Source: Ascaris suum
Taxonomy: Eukaryota > Nematoda > Chromadorea > Rhabditida > Ascarididae
DNA length: 64,000 nt
Direction: 5' to 3'
Assembly: GCA_013433145.1 (NCBI GenBank)
Contig: CM024187.1
Coordinates: forward strand, 13,753,826-13,817,825
The first letter of the stretch is position 1. Every line of letters begins with the position of its first letter. The notes under the pieces are model-generated. The model was not told the origin of the DNA and made no database searches. It saw nothing but the letters and a program-made list of their open reading frames with translations. Of the stretch, positions 51,693 to 64,000 are shown one piece after another. The position numbers were made by a program, and so were the translations under genes.

Positions 51693-54600
51693 CTCTACTG
51701 GTAAATACTGCTATAGCTGCATGTCGGAGGCCTTTCAAAAGCACTGGACCTTCCTTGAGCAGGTTTGTTTTCATGTTGCATGTCTATTTTCTTATTGGGT
51801 GAGTGGCAGATCCGAACCCAGACGATTAGCATTGACTATTTTCATAGCGTCGTAGCATTTGTCAACCATTTGTTCTTCTTTAATTTTTGTTGTTGCGGCG
51901 TTTGCCTTCAGCATGGCAATGCTTGGTTGCTTTCAATTACACGCTGTCTGCTTCGTAGGAGGGGCTGGAGCATAAATTGCACTTGATGAAGGCATGCTCC
52001 TTATAATGAGGAAATGAATAGCATTTAAATGAGCCTGGTTCTCGGAAGCTACAACAAACTTACTATAAAAATCATTCTGCAGTGGGATGCACTCCAGTGG
52101 CTTAGACTTCGAGGAATGAATTGCCTTGGTTCACACGCTATCTCCAGCATACTGAGCTTTCCCATAGAAAACCGTTTAATTCCATGGCAGATTACGAGCA
52201 ATTTGCCCGATCCAATAAAGGATGAAAAGCCTATCTGATGGTGTCACAGACTGAGACTGGCATTTTTATCTACTTAATCATTCCATCTCTGTGCTAGTCG
52301 TGCACTCCTTTAAATTATGACCACTCAGTCGCAATAGACTTTTGATGAGATACTAGTAAAAAGGATGAACGAGATATGGGGAGCTCTGCAAAAGGCTCGG
52401 GATTTTAAAACCCGAATTATGAGCTCCAAAAAACACCCAAATCCTGAGACTCCGGAAGGAGAATTCCGGCGCAGTTCTGGTGCGCATCTATATCACGAAG
52501 TCGTAATGAAGCTGAAAAGGAGCTCGGAACATCAAAAACATCGGAATTTCGATGGAGCCAGAAGTATGGAACAAGTGACAGCTTGCAGTTTTTGCAGTAT
52601 ATTAATAGAAATAAAGAAAGTCAGCTATTTTTACCAAAATATTCACTCTTTTTATTGTTTCGTTGCATTTGGTCCGACAAATTGTTTGAACTGTCAGCAT
52701 TCTTAGCAAGTTGGCTTGCGATGCATGGGATAATACACAGACCGTAGGCAATTAGCAATGTAAAGGAGAAATGGACAAGCTTTGACTGCGCTGGGATAAA
52801 CAGGCTGCAGGAGTGGGGAATATGGGTTCAAAACTTTTTATTGCAGTTGCAATATTTCATAAAACAACAACTTACTGAGTTGTGATTTAAAAGCTCTTCA
52901 CAATTGTGCAGTTCTGACAGTAGCGATGCGACGATATGCCGCTTCTTAAACAATTTATATGGATCGGTCGCTTGTGTCTGTATTACGGTTTTTCGTACTA
53001 ACAGCGTCATCAACCATTCACTGCAATCCTTAAAATTTGTCCCGAAAGCTATTTTTTTTCGCGTTAAAATGTTTCTTCAAATTAAACAGGCGAACATTCC
53101 AGCGCAATCTTTGCTACGTATTTAAAACTGATGGGAACAGATAGATGTTCTTTCACCTTAATGGCCACGTTGCCATTTAAAAATCCAAGTGCAAATCTTC
53201 TAACGTGATTCTTATGAAACGTTATAGAGAAAACTATTTTTTCCTTTGCGTATACCTGTGTTTCTCTAAATAGCTATGTTTAAGTAGCATTTAAGTAGCT
53301 AGATAGCGTTCGTTCTTAATGACGAGCCAATTCCTCAGCAGACTGCAGAATAAAATTTCCAGAACAGTTTTTGCTTGAAAATATTGGTAATATATAACGC
53401 AGAAAGTTGGAACCTGTCTCGAAAAAAACTCTCGAAAGAAAAACCACTTCAAATATTTTCTGTGCTTTTTCCACCGAAATTGCAAATCAAGTCCATATGC
53501 TATTCACATTTTCCACATTGCTCAGTAGGAACTCTTCTTCCTTCAACTGTCCGGCTTTTGCCTTCTATGTAGTATATCGATTTTAAGCTCCCAATAATTG
53601 ATTGCAAGACTGCATGGATGTAAGTAAATATTTTTTTCCGTCTTTAACAACATCGACATATAATATATGCAAGTTGTGCATGACACAAATATCAGAAGGC
53701 TGACAAACATTTGCGGATGTACGGCGAAGAATTTTTACCGAGATGGGTTCATATGTTGCAATCTTGTTAGGTTTCATCTTTGTCGGAGAGAGTCATCGTT
53801 GCATATGCTCTCCTCGTTGTTAGGATGCATTATCGAAAAGCTTGCTTATTGCAATCCCTAGCTAGGCTACTCATCCCATTATACAGCAGGCAACATTTTG
53901 AATATGTGCCTGATGAGCGTGCCAACTTGTGCTTTATGTGATATTTGATATATGCCAGCTTGGCGCGCTTAAGCTCTGATTTGCTTCTTTTACAACTTAC
54001 AAGACGTAATGAGTGAGTTCACGCCTATTCACAATGAATTCACATAACGATTTAAGGGGAAACCAAAAAGAAATGCAATAATTGGTTAAACTGAGTTGAT
54101 TAGTGATTTCTAAATAGCCAAAGGCATCCTTAAAGCAACGATGATTGATGAACGCATATAAAACACCGTTTGCTCTACGGTGTTACTATGATTGACGAGC
54201 ACTTTTCAACAGACAGCACGCTGCTTGCAGTACGCTAAGGTCGTTTGCCAAGTTGCTCGTAGATGAGTGTGCAAAATTACTCATTTTTTTCATAAAAATT
54301 CACCACCAATTTTCAAAATCTGGGAGCAAAAGGATGTTTTTCAACATTGCACTGCCCAGAATCCTTTAGTACAACCTTGGCTCTTTACATGTTTAATATG
54401 CAGCGTGACTATTCCTGAGAGGATGAGGAGATTGCAGAACTCGCCAAACCGAAGGTCTAGAGGTATACATATTTAGTCGATGCTAAAGTATTCATCATAT
54501 GCAGGCAGCTTTGAGAGGTCACATGGTGCTCTAAAAAGTAGTCAGATGCTAAATCACCGATGTAAATTCGTGTGCCACAGCTGTTAATAGGTTCTTTGCT

Positions 54601-57600
54601 ACGAACTATTCCAGTCGGCATGAGCGACATTGTACATATTATATTCACCCGAAAATGCGCAATTTCTCTGTTTATACCACTTAGATGCTATTTCGACGCA
54701 CTGATAATTGTGTTTGCCCAGAACCCTAAACGTTACTTGTTATATGTTTTCCTCACAAGATCATTACAGCTCAGTGAGGTGGCATTCCGATACCTCCCAC
54801 TAAGCGTCATATCTCATCAATGAGTGTTTATGCCGAAGCAGTACCGCAAAAAACGATAAACCACAGTTTATTTTATTACATTTCTTACCTTGCAAACGTG
54901 GTTCGAATTAATTAACCGAGAATTAGTTTACAGCTTCTATGGTTTAATTTTTCTAACTAATTGTTTAGCGTTTTCTTGAAAGAGAGTTAAAACGTTTTAA
55001 GAATTGTTTGCCATTCTTTCACAAACTATTTTTTAACTTCTAACTCATTGTTCCACACTTCCCACTCAAAGACCCGCTGCTACTCTATGATACAAATTTT
55101 TTCCACTCTATCACATTTTTGAGTTCATTCCAACAATCGTCATAGATGTTCATTAGTGCTTCGCTGCATGCACAAAATATTTTCGCGAATTACTTAGTAG
55201 ATTAGTGCAAAATTTGGTTTTTAAAGTGGTATAAAAATTGCAATCACAAACGACTCATATTTTCAGGTTTATTACAAACCAGTGAACTTCACGGATCACT
55301 GCTATAGTATGCCGACAAACGTGCACATCGGTGTAACACCTTGCGCTCACTCAGTGTGCGTTACCATGGTGGAGCCACGCATTTTGGCAGGTAATACTTT
55401 CCAGTAAACTTTGTAATATGATCGCATGTGCTTCTTTCGGTGAGTTTTCTCGATGAATGCTTCTTTTCCGTTTGCAAATCACATATTAATTGAGTCATAA
55501 CAGTTGCTTCTGGCTAACATCCGAAATTAAAGGTCATGGTTTGGTCGACTGGCAAGCATTTTATACTTGTGCGCACAAGCAAGGATTTCCATGAAATGAT
55601 GAACTCGCAAAATTGAGATTGCTCAACCGAGTTGGATTTTCAAGACTTTTGCATAACTCTTCTATCCTCACTTTTTAAATTCCCTAATGGAAAAGTACAT
55701 CGGAAGCAATTTTTTCTGCAAAGCGAAACTCAAACACTGTTAAAGTTGTCGCCATATTTCGATCGCGCGTTTATGATGTCAACGCAAGAGCGCGTACCAA
55801 AAGTGAAGAAAGTCTGTATATTGACTGTTTTATTTTCAAACGATGATACACATATATTCAGTCTCACAAAACACAGCGGAAGAACGACTCTAAAGTCGTT
55901 CATGCGGTGCGCTATGTGAGACAGTTCAGTCACAGTATATCGCTTAATATTTTCTTATTTTGTTGGCAGTTTCTCTATTAATCCCACTCTCGGTTCACCA
56001 CTGTTTGAGCTGCGAAACATTTTCAAAAACTTCATTGTGTCTTACCATAGATCGTCTCCTCAACTAAGTTCCCCCAATGCACAAAAAAATGTGAACGGGA
56101 CGTTCGAGATCGCATTCGAGCTGAACTACATATGAAGCACTCAGTAACCACCATTGCTGTAGTGACTAGACGGAACTAAAAGCTGTTCTCGAACTCAGCG
56201 TGGAGCTTTTCAAAGCATTTCTTGAATAATCACCACTTAAGTGATGTTGGGCGCACTTAAGCACCTCGTTATTCTCAACGCAAGTGTTTTCGACGAACAA
56301 GAGGGTAGGCTTATGGGCCTGCTGTAGTGCAGGTCACATCACGCTACGCATATCGGTTGGCTGAAGAACGCCAGAAATTGCGAGTCAAATGCCTAAAATC
56401 CGAGATTGAATACAACTTTACATTCAAATCTACTTCACACAGAATTACTCTTTGAGCCATGTTTAACTGTGATTGAAGAAAAGTATGGGCAAAGATGGGA
56501 AGAGAAAGGAGAGTGGGTTGTCTATCCAACAAAAATTTACTCCTGATAGCAAGAGATTTCTTCAATCAGGGCAATTTTCTTTGCACAAGGAGAAACCCAA
56601 TATAAAAGAAATGCCACAAAGTACACTCCATACGCTTTTCTGCTCTAAATTACCAACGAGAACGAAAGTGAATCGATATTCTACGCGTTTCCGTGAGGAA
56701 TTTTTCAGATTTCTTTTATCTTAAGTGAAATCACAAATGGGGCCATTATTTATGAGAACAAAGAAAGTTAATCTTATGGCTCATCGAGCAGCAATTTTGA
56801 GGCATTCGCGTCTCATCACAAGTGCTACTCATCCGAAAATTGCATTAATCAGCCACTAAAATTACTGTAGCAAATTCTCATAAATCTTCCTATGAAAGTG
56901 TAGTACTCATTTCTTTCAAAGTAATGAAGAACAGTGAAATTAATGCTGAAATGTCTTACAAACTGTAATGTTTCATTGTTTCGTGGCGGGCCATGAAACA
57001 ATCAAACATTACAGTTCGCTAACAGAGTACGGATAAAAATGCACCATTTCAGTCAGGCTGGTTCAGATACAAAGTCTCAAACCTTGAAGCAGTAAAATGA
57101 AAAGAATTTGGTAAAGGCATCTTAGGACAATTACTGAATACACATTTCAGTTAAGAACAAACTGCATCAACGTCGTGAAAATGTGTCTTCATCTTTTTAT
57201 TTTTCTAGCTAACGTAAATATAGTTCAATGCAATTAGAATGAATCGAATCGCCCACTTAACAGTGCACACTGTCCTCAACTAGAGATTTTCTCGGTAATT
57301 TAATTCAAACTTTAATCAGGGAGGTATTCGCGATTATAAACTGCTCTGTTTTGAATCTCTAATGCATATTGCAAGCAAAAGCTACTTCAATACTGTTGAA
57401 AAAGCTCTCATTCTTTAAAACTGTTCCTCTACCCGAACATGAAGCAGAAGTTTGTCCTCGCTTTTTCTTCGTTGATTCAAGAGTATTCATCATTTGGTCT
57501 CTTTTAGACATCAGAAAACATTTGTAAAATAATAGCAACAAACATGCACTTACGGCTTACACATGATGGTGCCCCGTAGGCTTGTTTTTGGTACTAAGCC

Positions 57601-60600
57601 TAGTTCGCAAAATCTACATAGGTGTGAGCATCAAGTGAACAGCTGTCTGCGAATATTGCTTTTTTTTGTTGCTCTTCTCTCGAACCTTTCGCCCTGTCGA
57701 ACATTTCTACCTCTCGTCGATTCAGTGCAAATGTCACTCAAAATGCGCTTCTTTTGCTCTGGGACAGCTTTTTACCACTCTTGCTAAATTGTTCAAAGGA
57801 ATGCTTCAGGACAGATCCGCGTTTCGCACTAGAATGCACCTGCCAGATTTTCAAATGGTACTGAGGCTGTCACTTTAAAACAAAAAGGATTTTAAATGCT
57901 AAGAACACAGCTAGCATTGCCGCTTCATGTTGTGCTAACGATGGCTTGTGAAACAAAAATGCCATATTTACATTATCAGCCACCGAGTAGACGAAAGTCT
58001 TGCATACATTTTCTGCAAGAAACAGGTTAAAGAACGACTTTTCATCTTTTGTCGCGTTTTTACTTCAAAAGCACTAAGCGGTTTTCTTTCAATTTCGCGA
58101 TTGTTAGAATGGCTGTAAGAAGCACATAAAATGCGGCAAAAATACGAACGGTTCACGATCGAAAAATGAATTTAAACTGCTAACAGGGTAAATCGCTTGA
58201 GTTGCTTAAAATTATATTAACTAAAAAATTCGGCCAACGTATCTAAACAATATCAAAATACTGTGCCGCATTACGTCAGGCAGATAGCCCAGAGAGCGCA
58301 CTCGCATTATGATTCACCACGCTTTTGTCGTTTGTAGATCGAACACTCGATTTTCCATTTAAGCGTAGGTCGCACGAATGCACAGGAAGAGAAGATGTGG
58401 GCTATGACAATTGCAAAATTTCTATGTTGTTTATAATCGCATTCGACCAAATAAATAAAGCTCACCACACGTTCAAATCTTTTCATCAAAAGCAAGAGCG
58501 TTTTGGGCGTGGAGAAGTGAAGTCCAAGAACATGGAAAGCTACTGAATGTGCTGAAGTAAGCTCACATGAAAAAATGCCCTTTTAATTTGACAAAGTATT
58601 TCTGTACTGAATATTTTTACGAATGTATTTTATCATCTCTACATTTGCTTTCAGACTTATCAGATACTAAATGATCATAGGGCAATCGAGTACCAACACC
58701 GCTCAGCGTAAGCCAGAAGGCAGCAAATAAAAACAAGCGCAAAATTTTGCGTGTTTTCAGGTCATCATGTCGGCAACAACGTGATTCGCGGCTGCTTCTC
58801 CTCAGTCTTCAAATATGGCCAGACACCGCAGACACAAGGCTCACCAGTGTTAGGTAATTTTGCTTATTTATTATTTTCATGTAGAGTTGTAAAGAAGCGG
58901 TTTTAAATTGTTCTTTGGTAGACGCATCTTCTGGTTGGGGTCCCTAAAATGCGTGATATGCTCTTTTTTCCACGGAGTGATGAACGATTTTAATTTTTTG
59001 GTCTTCACCCTCCCTGAAATTTCCGATTTTCGAGTTCAAATTTGCTAAGAAAGTTGAATACAGATCTACGTCAAACACTCAACTTTATTATTAGTATGGT
59101 CTTAAGTATGGCGTTATTTACGAATCAGATCCAATACTCACCTCCTACCCCGGCCATTTATTCTGTTCAAATTCGAATCTGCAATCAACTGGATATTTCT
59201 CTGTGAAAGTTTCATAGTCCAGCGACAGTACATTTTTGTTACCGTTTTATAAGCGTTTATCAGTGGCAACTTTGTGAGTTTGACAGCTGTGGTAGGTGAG
59301 ACTTTCGCTATGTGAATCTGCTAATGAGTATTCCGCTTTAGGTGAGGATGAATGCATTCACTAAGCGCCGGAAAGGTAGCAAACGGGAGACTGCAAAAAA
59401 AAAGTCGAACAATTCTCTTTCGCAAAGGTACGCGCCAACTGAGAGAAGTGTTCGCATCTTAGATATAAGCGCATTCATTTTTGGAAGTCCGCATCACTCC
59501 ATTCTGTTGTGCGTTCACCTATCGCTAATTTCGTTTGCATTACATCAGTTGTTTTCAATGCATTGCATACCAATTTCAAACTTCTTTCATTATCCAGCCG
59601 AGGTCACCTAGCAAATTGCATTTTCTTTTGCAATAGACAAAATGTGGGACGCATTCTGAGAATTGTTATAACATATTGGTTTCGTAGAAGCGATGAAAAA
59701 TCAATGTATATTCTTCATTGAACGATGTGCTTGGCGTTCGACAATGTTTTGCCATATGTGCTGCGCAAGTCAGTGTGCCATCACATCCAACAATTGAGTT
59801 TGTGATCTGATGATCGCTGACGAATTATTCATCAATGGCCTTTGCAACAACTCTCCGTATCTGTTCATCGCTTTCACTCGCATTTGTCCTCGAAATTACG
59901 CTGCATTGCTTGCCACATATTCGCAACGTGGTTAATGCTTGCCACATGCTAAACGTTTTAACCTTTCATGAACATTGGTTACTGGGGTGGCTAATGCTCC
60001 TCGACAACTAGGATTTCAACTTAACAAAACCACTTTTTGCTGTTGGTTCTGCCATCAACTTGGTTTTTGATTTTAGGTGTTGATGGATTAACAGTCATTG
60101 TGAAGCATACACGGTGTCCAGCAATAAAGTATTAGCGAATACTCTAGAACCGCTCCAACTGCGACGTTGACAAAAACGTCTAGCATATCGTATCCAATGT
60201 CCAGTTTCGTATGTGATGGGAAATATCGTGCATGGTAAACTAAGAGGCACGATCCGAGGGTGTTTATAAGTTAGGTTGATGTCAGACTCCTCACAAACAG
60301 ATACCAGACTGACAGCCCCGATTTCTTTCCATTCGACGATACCAGATATAACAGTCGAGAGCAGGCGCTTTTTTCTCATTTTTGCAGCAAAGTGCTTCTT
60401 CTTTAGGAATTTTTTAAATGAAATAAGACGTTAAGTTGACCAGTTATGAAAATCGAAAACTGTTTTGAAAGCAGATGAAAAATTAGAAAACAATCTTTCT
60501 CAAGTTTGGGTGCGTCGTTATATGATAATTTATGCACCAAGGGAGAAAGAACTGAGCGTGCATATGCAAACATAACCGTGCAATGCGGGTTGTAGTATGG

Positions 60601-63342
60601 TTACTTGAGAACTAGACCTCTATATAGGCCACTTCTAGGACGCTACGCGATCTGCCATTGTATGAATGTTGCGCATCCTAAACCGCTTTGTCTTCACTCT
60701 CTCTCTGAGGATGTTCTTCACTTCTATTTCTTAAGAACACTTAGATGAGCGCAGAAGATGACGCACGTGGGAAGCATCATAATGAGCAAAAAAGATTTTA
60801 AAATGCGCTTCTCTTAATGACGGATGACTGCTTTCGGCCTGATCCTGTTAGAGTTTACAGCGCCAATTACGCGCACTTGCGAGCACAGTACAAATGTGCA
60901 CGTCACTATCGTTGGATATGTTGCCAACCAGTTAGCATTTCTCATCGATTGCTGTCGATCAGGTACTAAACTTCAGATGCGCTTCTTCCTAATCAGAACA
61001 TGAATGTGAGCGGAAAGTTTCTTGAGGTTTAATTATCCCGCAATTTTTTGGATGAAAAATTTCTGACAATAATGGGATCCACTTTAATAATGAGCACTAC
61101 ATTACCTTCATTTACAACTCAGTGCTCATTATTTTCTATCAGTTTCGATGCGATGGTTCGTAAGATTTTGAGACAAGCGGTTTAGCTCTCTGCACAAGAA
61201 TTGCAGCAAGCGAAATGCTGTTTACATACGAAGACGAAGCACTGTTAATAACTCCATGCAGTTGGGAAAGGCAGTGACGCAATAACGGAAGAAAAATTGG
61301 GGCGTGCAGATTTCCATACCTTCAGAAAAAAAAGCGTTATCGAGAAGATGCTTACTGTGAGAGAGAACCTGTCGTCGATCCTTTGCAACATATTTATTCC
61401 TATCAACTTCTATTTTGGCGACTACCTTTTTTCGTAGCTTACAATTCTTATCGACGTTGGCGAAAACGACTTGCTAACTTAAACACTTTTCTTTGTTGAC
61501 AAACAACTTTTTCTTGTCAATCCTGCCATTTAACAGGTCCGACTACTCTAGCAGAGATTTTCTTGCAAATTTACGTTAATGCCACACAAATTTCTTTCAG
61601 CAAAGATAAGCATGTTACATATCAGCACAATGCTTTTGACGTTAAAATAATGTCTTAGAGTAATTACCAACAGTATGACTTCATCGGTGAAGCTTGAACA
61701 TACGAGTATTTAAGGTGAGGGTAAAGGGAGGACAGAAGAAGGTGGTAGGAGTCGATTGAGATGTCAAGAGCTGCAGTTGTAATAGTCGGGATTCATTAAA
61801 CAGCAATAAAATCGAAAAAAAAAAGCGGCAAACGAGGGAGTACTTGCATCAGTTTGCTGCTTTCGTGGCGAGAAAACAATTACCCACGCCAAAAACGATA
61901 AAACTACTATAATGACGTGGTACGCGAGATCAGATGCGTGGCCTGTGAAGAGCTTTACTCGTAATTAACAAGTTGGGTTGCGGGAAAAACGTATGCAAAT
62001 GAAAGACGATTCCTTACCCACGTGGATTGGACCACCCACGTTGCCATGCGTTCGTGCAAAAGCATCTCCACGCGTTTCTCCACCTCATAGGCTTTATGCA
62101 ACATCAAATGATGAACGCACAATAGCGGAAACAGGTTCTATCAGTAAAAAGAAACGAGGGTGCGAAATGAAGTGGAGACGAGCAATAAATACAGCAGGTA
62201 GGAAGGTTCCCCGGAAACATGAAACAGTGTAGCATGAGATGCACCTGCTTGATAGTTGTAACTAACACTTCGATCGTAAAACTCTATTGCTTAATGCATA
62301 TTATTGCTTTAATGTAAACAAAGAAGGACTGACGTTTCAGGTGTATTGCTACCTGTGAAGAATGCCTGCTTGGCTAAGTGATGTAACATGAGTAAATGTG
62401 CGTTTCCTTCACAAGTGTTCCATCAGCAGACAGCCAATTGCGTTCAAGCAACGCATTTGTTAATTTGAACGCGAGTTACATTAGTGATAAAACTTCTTTA
62501 TTTTCATCTTTTATCTCAACAAGTTTCCCTCTTCCAAAAAGTGTGATGAAGTAGCCAAGGATTATCTAGGACCAAAAGAGGACAGCAAAGCGTTTAATCA
62601 GTCCTAAACTCCGAGGGAGTCCGGAACTGAGTAGTTGCTTCGCTCATTCCTTTCTGGAACCCTCAGGCACGCAAAAACCCTTGACAGCTAGGAGATTTAT
62701 TGTTCGAAAATTCTGCACTTCGCTGGTGGGAGGTAACAGTATCTGCTGAACCACGCAGAAATGAAAGAACTGTTACTGTTATGCTTCCACCATCCATCTT
62801 TTTAGAGTGTAGCTAAAACCATGGTCACAACAGTGGTGTTTTATATGGATAGGTTATTACGAATATCATGGAAACTGTAAGGCTATTCGGAACTGAATTC
62901 TTCTAGAAGTCTGCGAAACTATTTAAACCCCATCGCATATTCGAAAATTGTTATTTTCAACGGAAACGGACAATCGGTAATCTTTAGCCAGCATTACCTA
63001 CGGGAAACCTCACAATTCGTCAGAATGACTGTGGAAGACCGCTTCAGAGACTAACTTATTGCCTGATGCTGCCTGGACGTGAGACGATAATTCCGGATTT
63101 ATGACCGACAAGAAAATTTGCTTTCAGATACAGCGTGTAGTCGAATGCCAGCACACAGGCTCCTACCCCCCCACCTTGCCCGACGTTCCTCGAATAGGAC
63201 GATCGAGCTGTGCTGGTGCGTGGGCCAACTCTGCAACGATTATCCCTCGGCAGCATCTGCAGCGATGCGGTTATCGCGACCGCCCGTATCTCAATTGCTC
63301 CTCATATCACTCACATATCTCTGCTCATTAATTGTGTTATGA
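51693..63342 (+). CDS. Ly6/uPAR-type GPI-anchored protein, four mapped exons, first exon unresolved
   Basis: Exons: 51693-51762, 55267-55390, 58761-58853, 63128-63342 (stop TGA). Acceptors are TTTTCAG, TTTTCAG, GTTTTCAG and CTTTCAG; junction phases 0, 1 and 1 all match. The peptide starts [18 protein letters not shown], then [54 protein letters not shown], and [11 protein letters not shown]. It has ten cysteines and the closing CN motif of the three-finger Ly6 fold. The C-terminus ([17 protein letters not shown]) is hydrophobic and ends without basic residues, as in a GPI-attachment signal. N-glycosylation sites are NFT and NRT. The layout matches a nematode-specific Ly6 family. The protein should be on the outer cell surface; its partner is unknown. 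Introns reach 4.3 kb. The signal-peptide exon is missing here and may be at 45194 or 45253. Confidence 0.88.
51763..55266. other. Intron of the Ly6 gene
   Basis: Bounded by CAG|GTTTGT and TTTTCAG. It holds no exon I can support. A 113-codon plus frame at 52365-52706 is charged and polar but has no matching splice sites or family. Confidence 0.7.
55391..58760. other. Intron of the Ly6 gene
   Basis: Bounded by GCAG|GTAATA and GTTTTCAG. Apart from the hairpin at 56961-57016 it shows no feature I can support. Confidence 0.7.
56961..57016. repeat. 26-bp hairpin with a 4-nt loop
   Basis: The left arm 56961-56986 (AACTGTAATGTTTC...) and right arm 56991-57016 (...CAAACATTACAGTT) pair over 26 bp with two mismatches around CGGG. 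The stem could be a small inverted-repeat element or a hairpin RNA precursor. The loop is short for a typical microRNA. Confidence 0.85.
58854..63127. other. Intron of the Ly6 gene (4.3 kb)
   Basis: Bounded by TTAG|GTAATT and GCTTTCAG. An 84-codon frame at 61978-62232 (contains [20 protein letters not shown]) looks protein-like but is isolated, perhaps a relic of a dispersed repeat. A hairpin at 61086-61133 has 13 perfect pairs (AATAATGAGCACT and its complement) around a 22-nt loop. Confidence 0.65.
61086..61133. repeat. 13-bp perfect stem with a 22-nt loop
   Basis: AATAATGAGCACT at 61086-61098 is the exact reverse complement of AGTGCTCATTATT at 61121-61133. A small inverted repeat inside the Ly6 intron; function unknown. 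Confidence 0.85.
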
Positions 63343-64000
63343 CGATCTCGATTTTTTGCACACTCACACGCCTCATTCTGCATATATAATCGCTTCCATA
63401 GACGATTCTAGCAGTGCTAAATTGAAGACTACTGTTTTGAAAAGAGTAGGTCCTGCTGCGGGTATAAGATGACCAATACCCCACAAAAATCTTGTAATGG
63501 AAGGAGTCTGCATGAATTGCAACGCCAGTTGATCTTCTGATGGTCTAAAGGACTAGCTGTAATATTGAAATGATGCTTGTTTTAGATGTGGGAAGCGATC
63601 ACAATTGTAATTTTATTTTACAGTCGAATTTCTCGATAACTGATCGACAGAATTAGTTATTATCATTGTGCATACGAGATAAACGAGAAAGCTTTGCCCG
63701 GATTTTGATGTAAGTTCACTCCTTAAGTCACTGCTTCAGAAGAAGCTCAAAGTAGTAGAGCAACTTTATGTTAGCATTTCATCAGAAACAAGCCGCCGTG
63801 TATGTTTAAATCAAAAAGCTGTGCAGAATGACCAACTTTACGGCAAGCTGTAATTTTTGAAGATTGGTTAATTAAAAAAGAACTGAAATCACTGAGTGCA
63901 ACAAAACAGTTTTCACATTTGCCGTCGATCAGGAAAATTGATAACATTTAGTCGACTCCAGAAAATCAAGAAACTTTAAAACGCTATTTCTCGAAAACTA
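63343..64000. other. 3' flank of the Ly6 gene
   Basis: No AATAAA was seen in this stretch, so the poly(A) site is undefined or uses a variant. No further exon is recognised before the window ends. Confidence 0.5.

Noticed and set aside
51400..51774. 124-codon minus-strand frame
   Set aside because: It overlaps the plus-strand Ly6 exon 51693-51762, has no recognisable domain, and is within the length expected by chance in this base composition.
61978..62232. 84-codon basic frame in the last Ly6 intron
   Set aside because: No flanking splice sites of fitting phase and no recognised domain; possibly a dispersed-repeat relic, not annotated as a gene.
1..64000. CRISPR arrays, prophage, bacterial operons or defence islands
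   Set aside because: No regularly spaced repeats, no ribosome-binding-site gene trains and no long uninterrupted genes; the gene structures are eukaryotic.

Overview
The window is AT-rich nuclear DNA from a nematode, probably a clade V (strongylid or hookworm-like) parasite. Three things support this. Genes are split into short exons whose introns end in TTTTCAG-type acceptors. A perfect 22-nt match to the nematode SL1 spliced-leader exon is present at 38902-38923 on the minus strand. One gene is a nematode-type Ly6/uPAR protein. The genus is an inference from gene style and intron length only. There is no bacterial operon, CRISPR array, rRNA, or intact transposon.

Layout. Positions 1-312 (+) hold the last two exons of an unidentified gene that enters from the left. 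About 0.3-17.3 kb is gene-poor and contains a tRNA-like (SINE-type) element, a poly(A)-tailed candidate retrocopy and a possible LTR-retrotransposon protease relic. A four-exon NADAR (YbiA-like, DUF1768) gene lies on the minus strand at 17.30-20.96 kb; its exon phases all agree. A decayed non-LTR reverse-transcriptase 3' end lies at 21.45-21.75 kb (+). Two possible divergent gene starts sit near 26.3 kb (-, serine-rich) and 26.85 kb (+), followed by an 86-bp AT microsatellite.

From 33.56 kb (possibly 29.44 kb) to 45.07 kb on the plus strand is a multi-exon SERAC1-like gene. It encodes an ARM-like helical region and a C-terminal alpha/beta-hydrolase with the GHSMGG nucleophile elbow. Its introns hold an 81-nt near-perfect palindrome, paired G and C runs, a second decayed retroelement, the SL1 copy, and a diverged tandem repeat. 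Directly downstream, about 120 bp after the SERAC1 stop, is a signal-peptide-like reading frame behind a good splice acceptor. Further on, four certain exons (51.69-63.34 kb, +) encode a secreted, ten-cysteine, GPI-anchored Ly6/uPAR protein spread over very long introns.

How the genes relate. The three recognised genes have no shared pathway that I can see: ADP-ribose-type glycosidase chemistry, mitochondrial/ER phospholipid remodelling, and a surface Ly6 protein. The one functional link worth testing is that SERAC1 and the Ly6 gene may be co-transcribed as a nematode operon. Exon boundaries were deduced by hand from splice consensus, reading-frame phase and family similarity.
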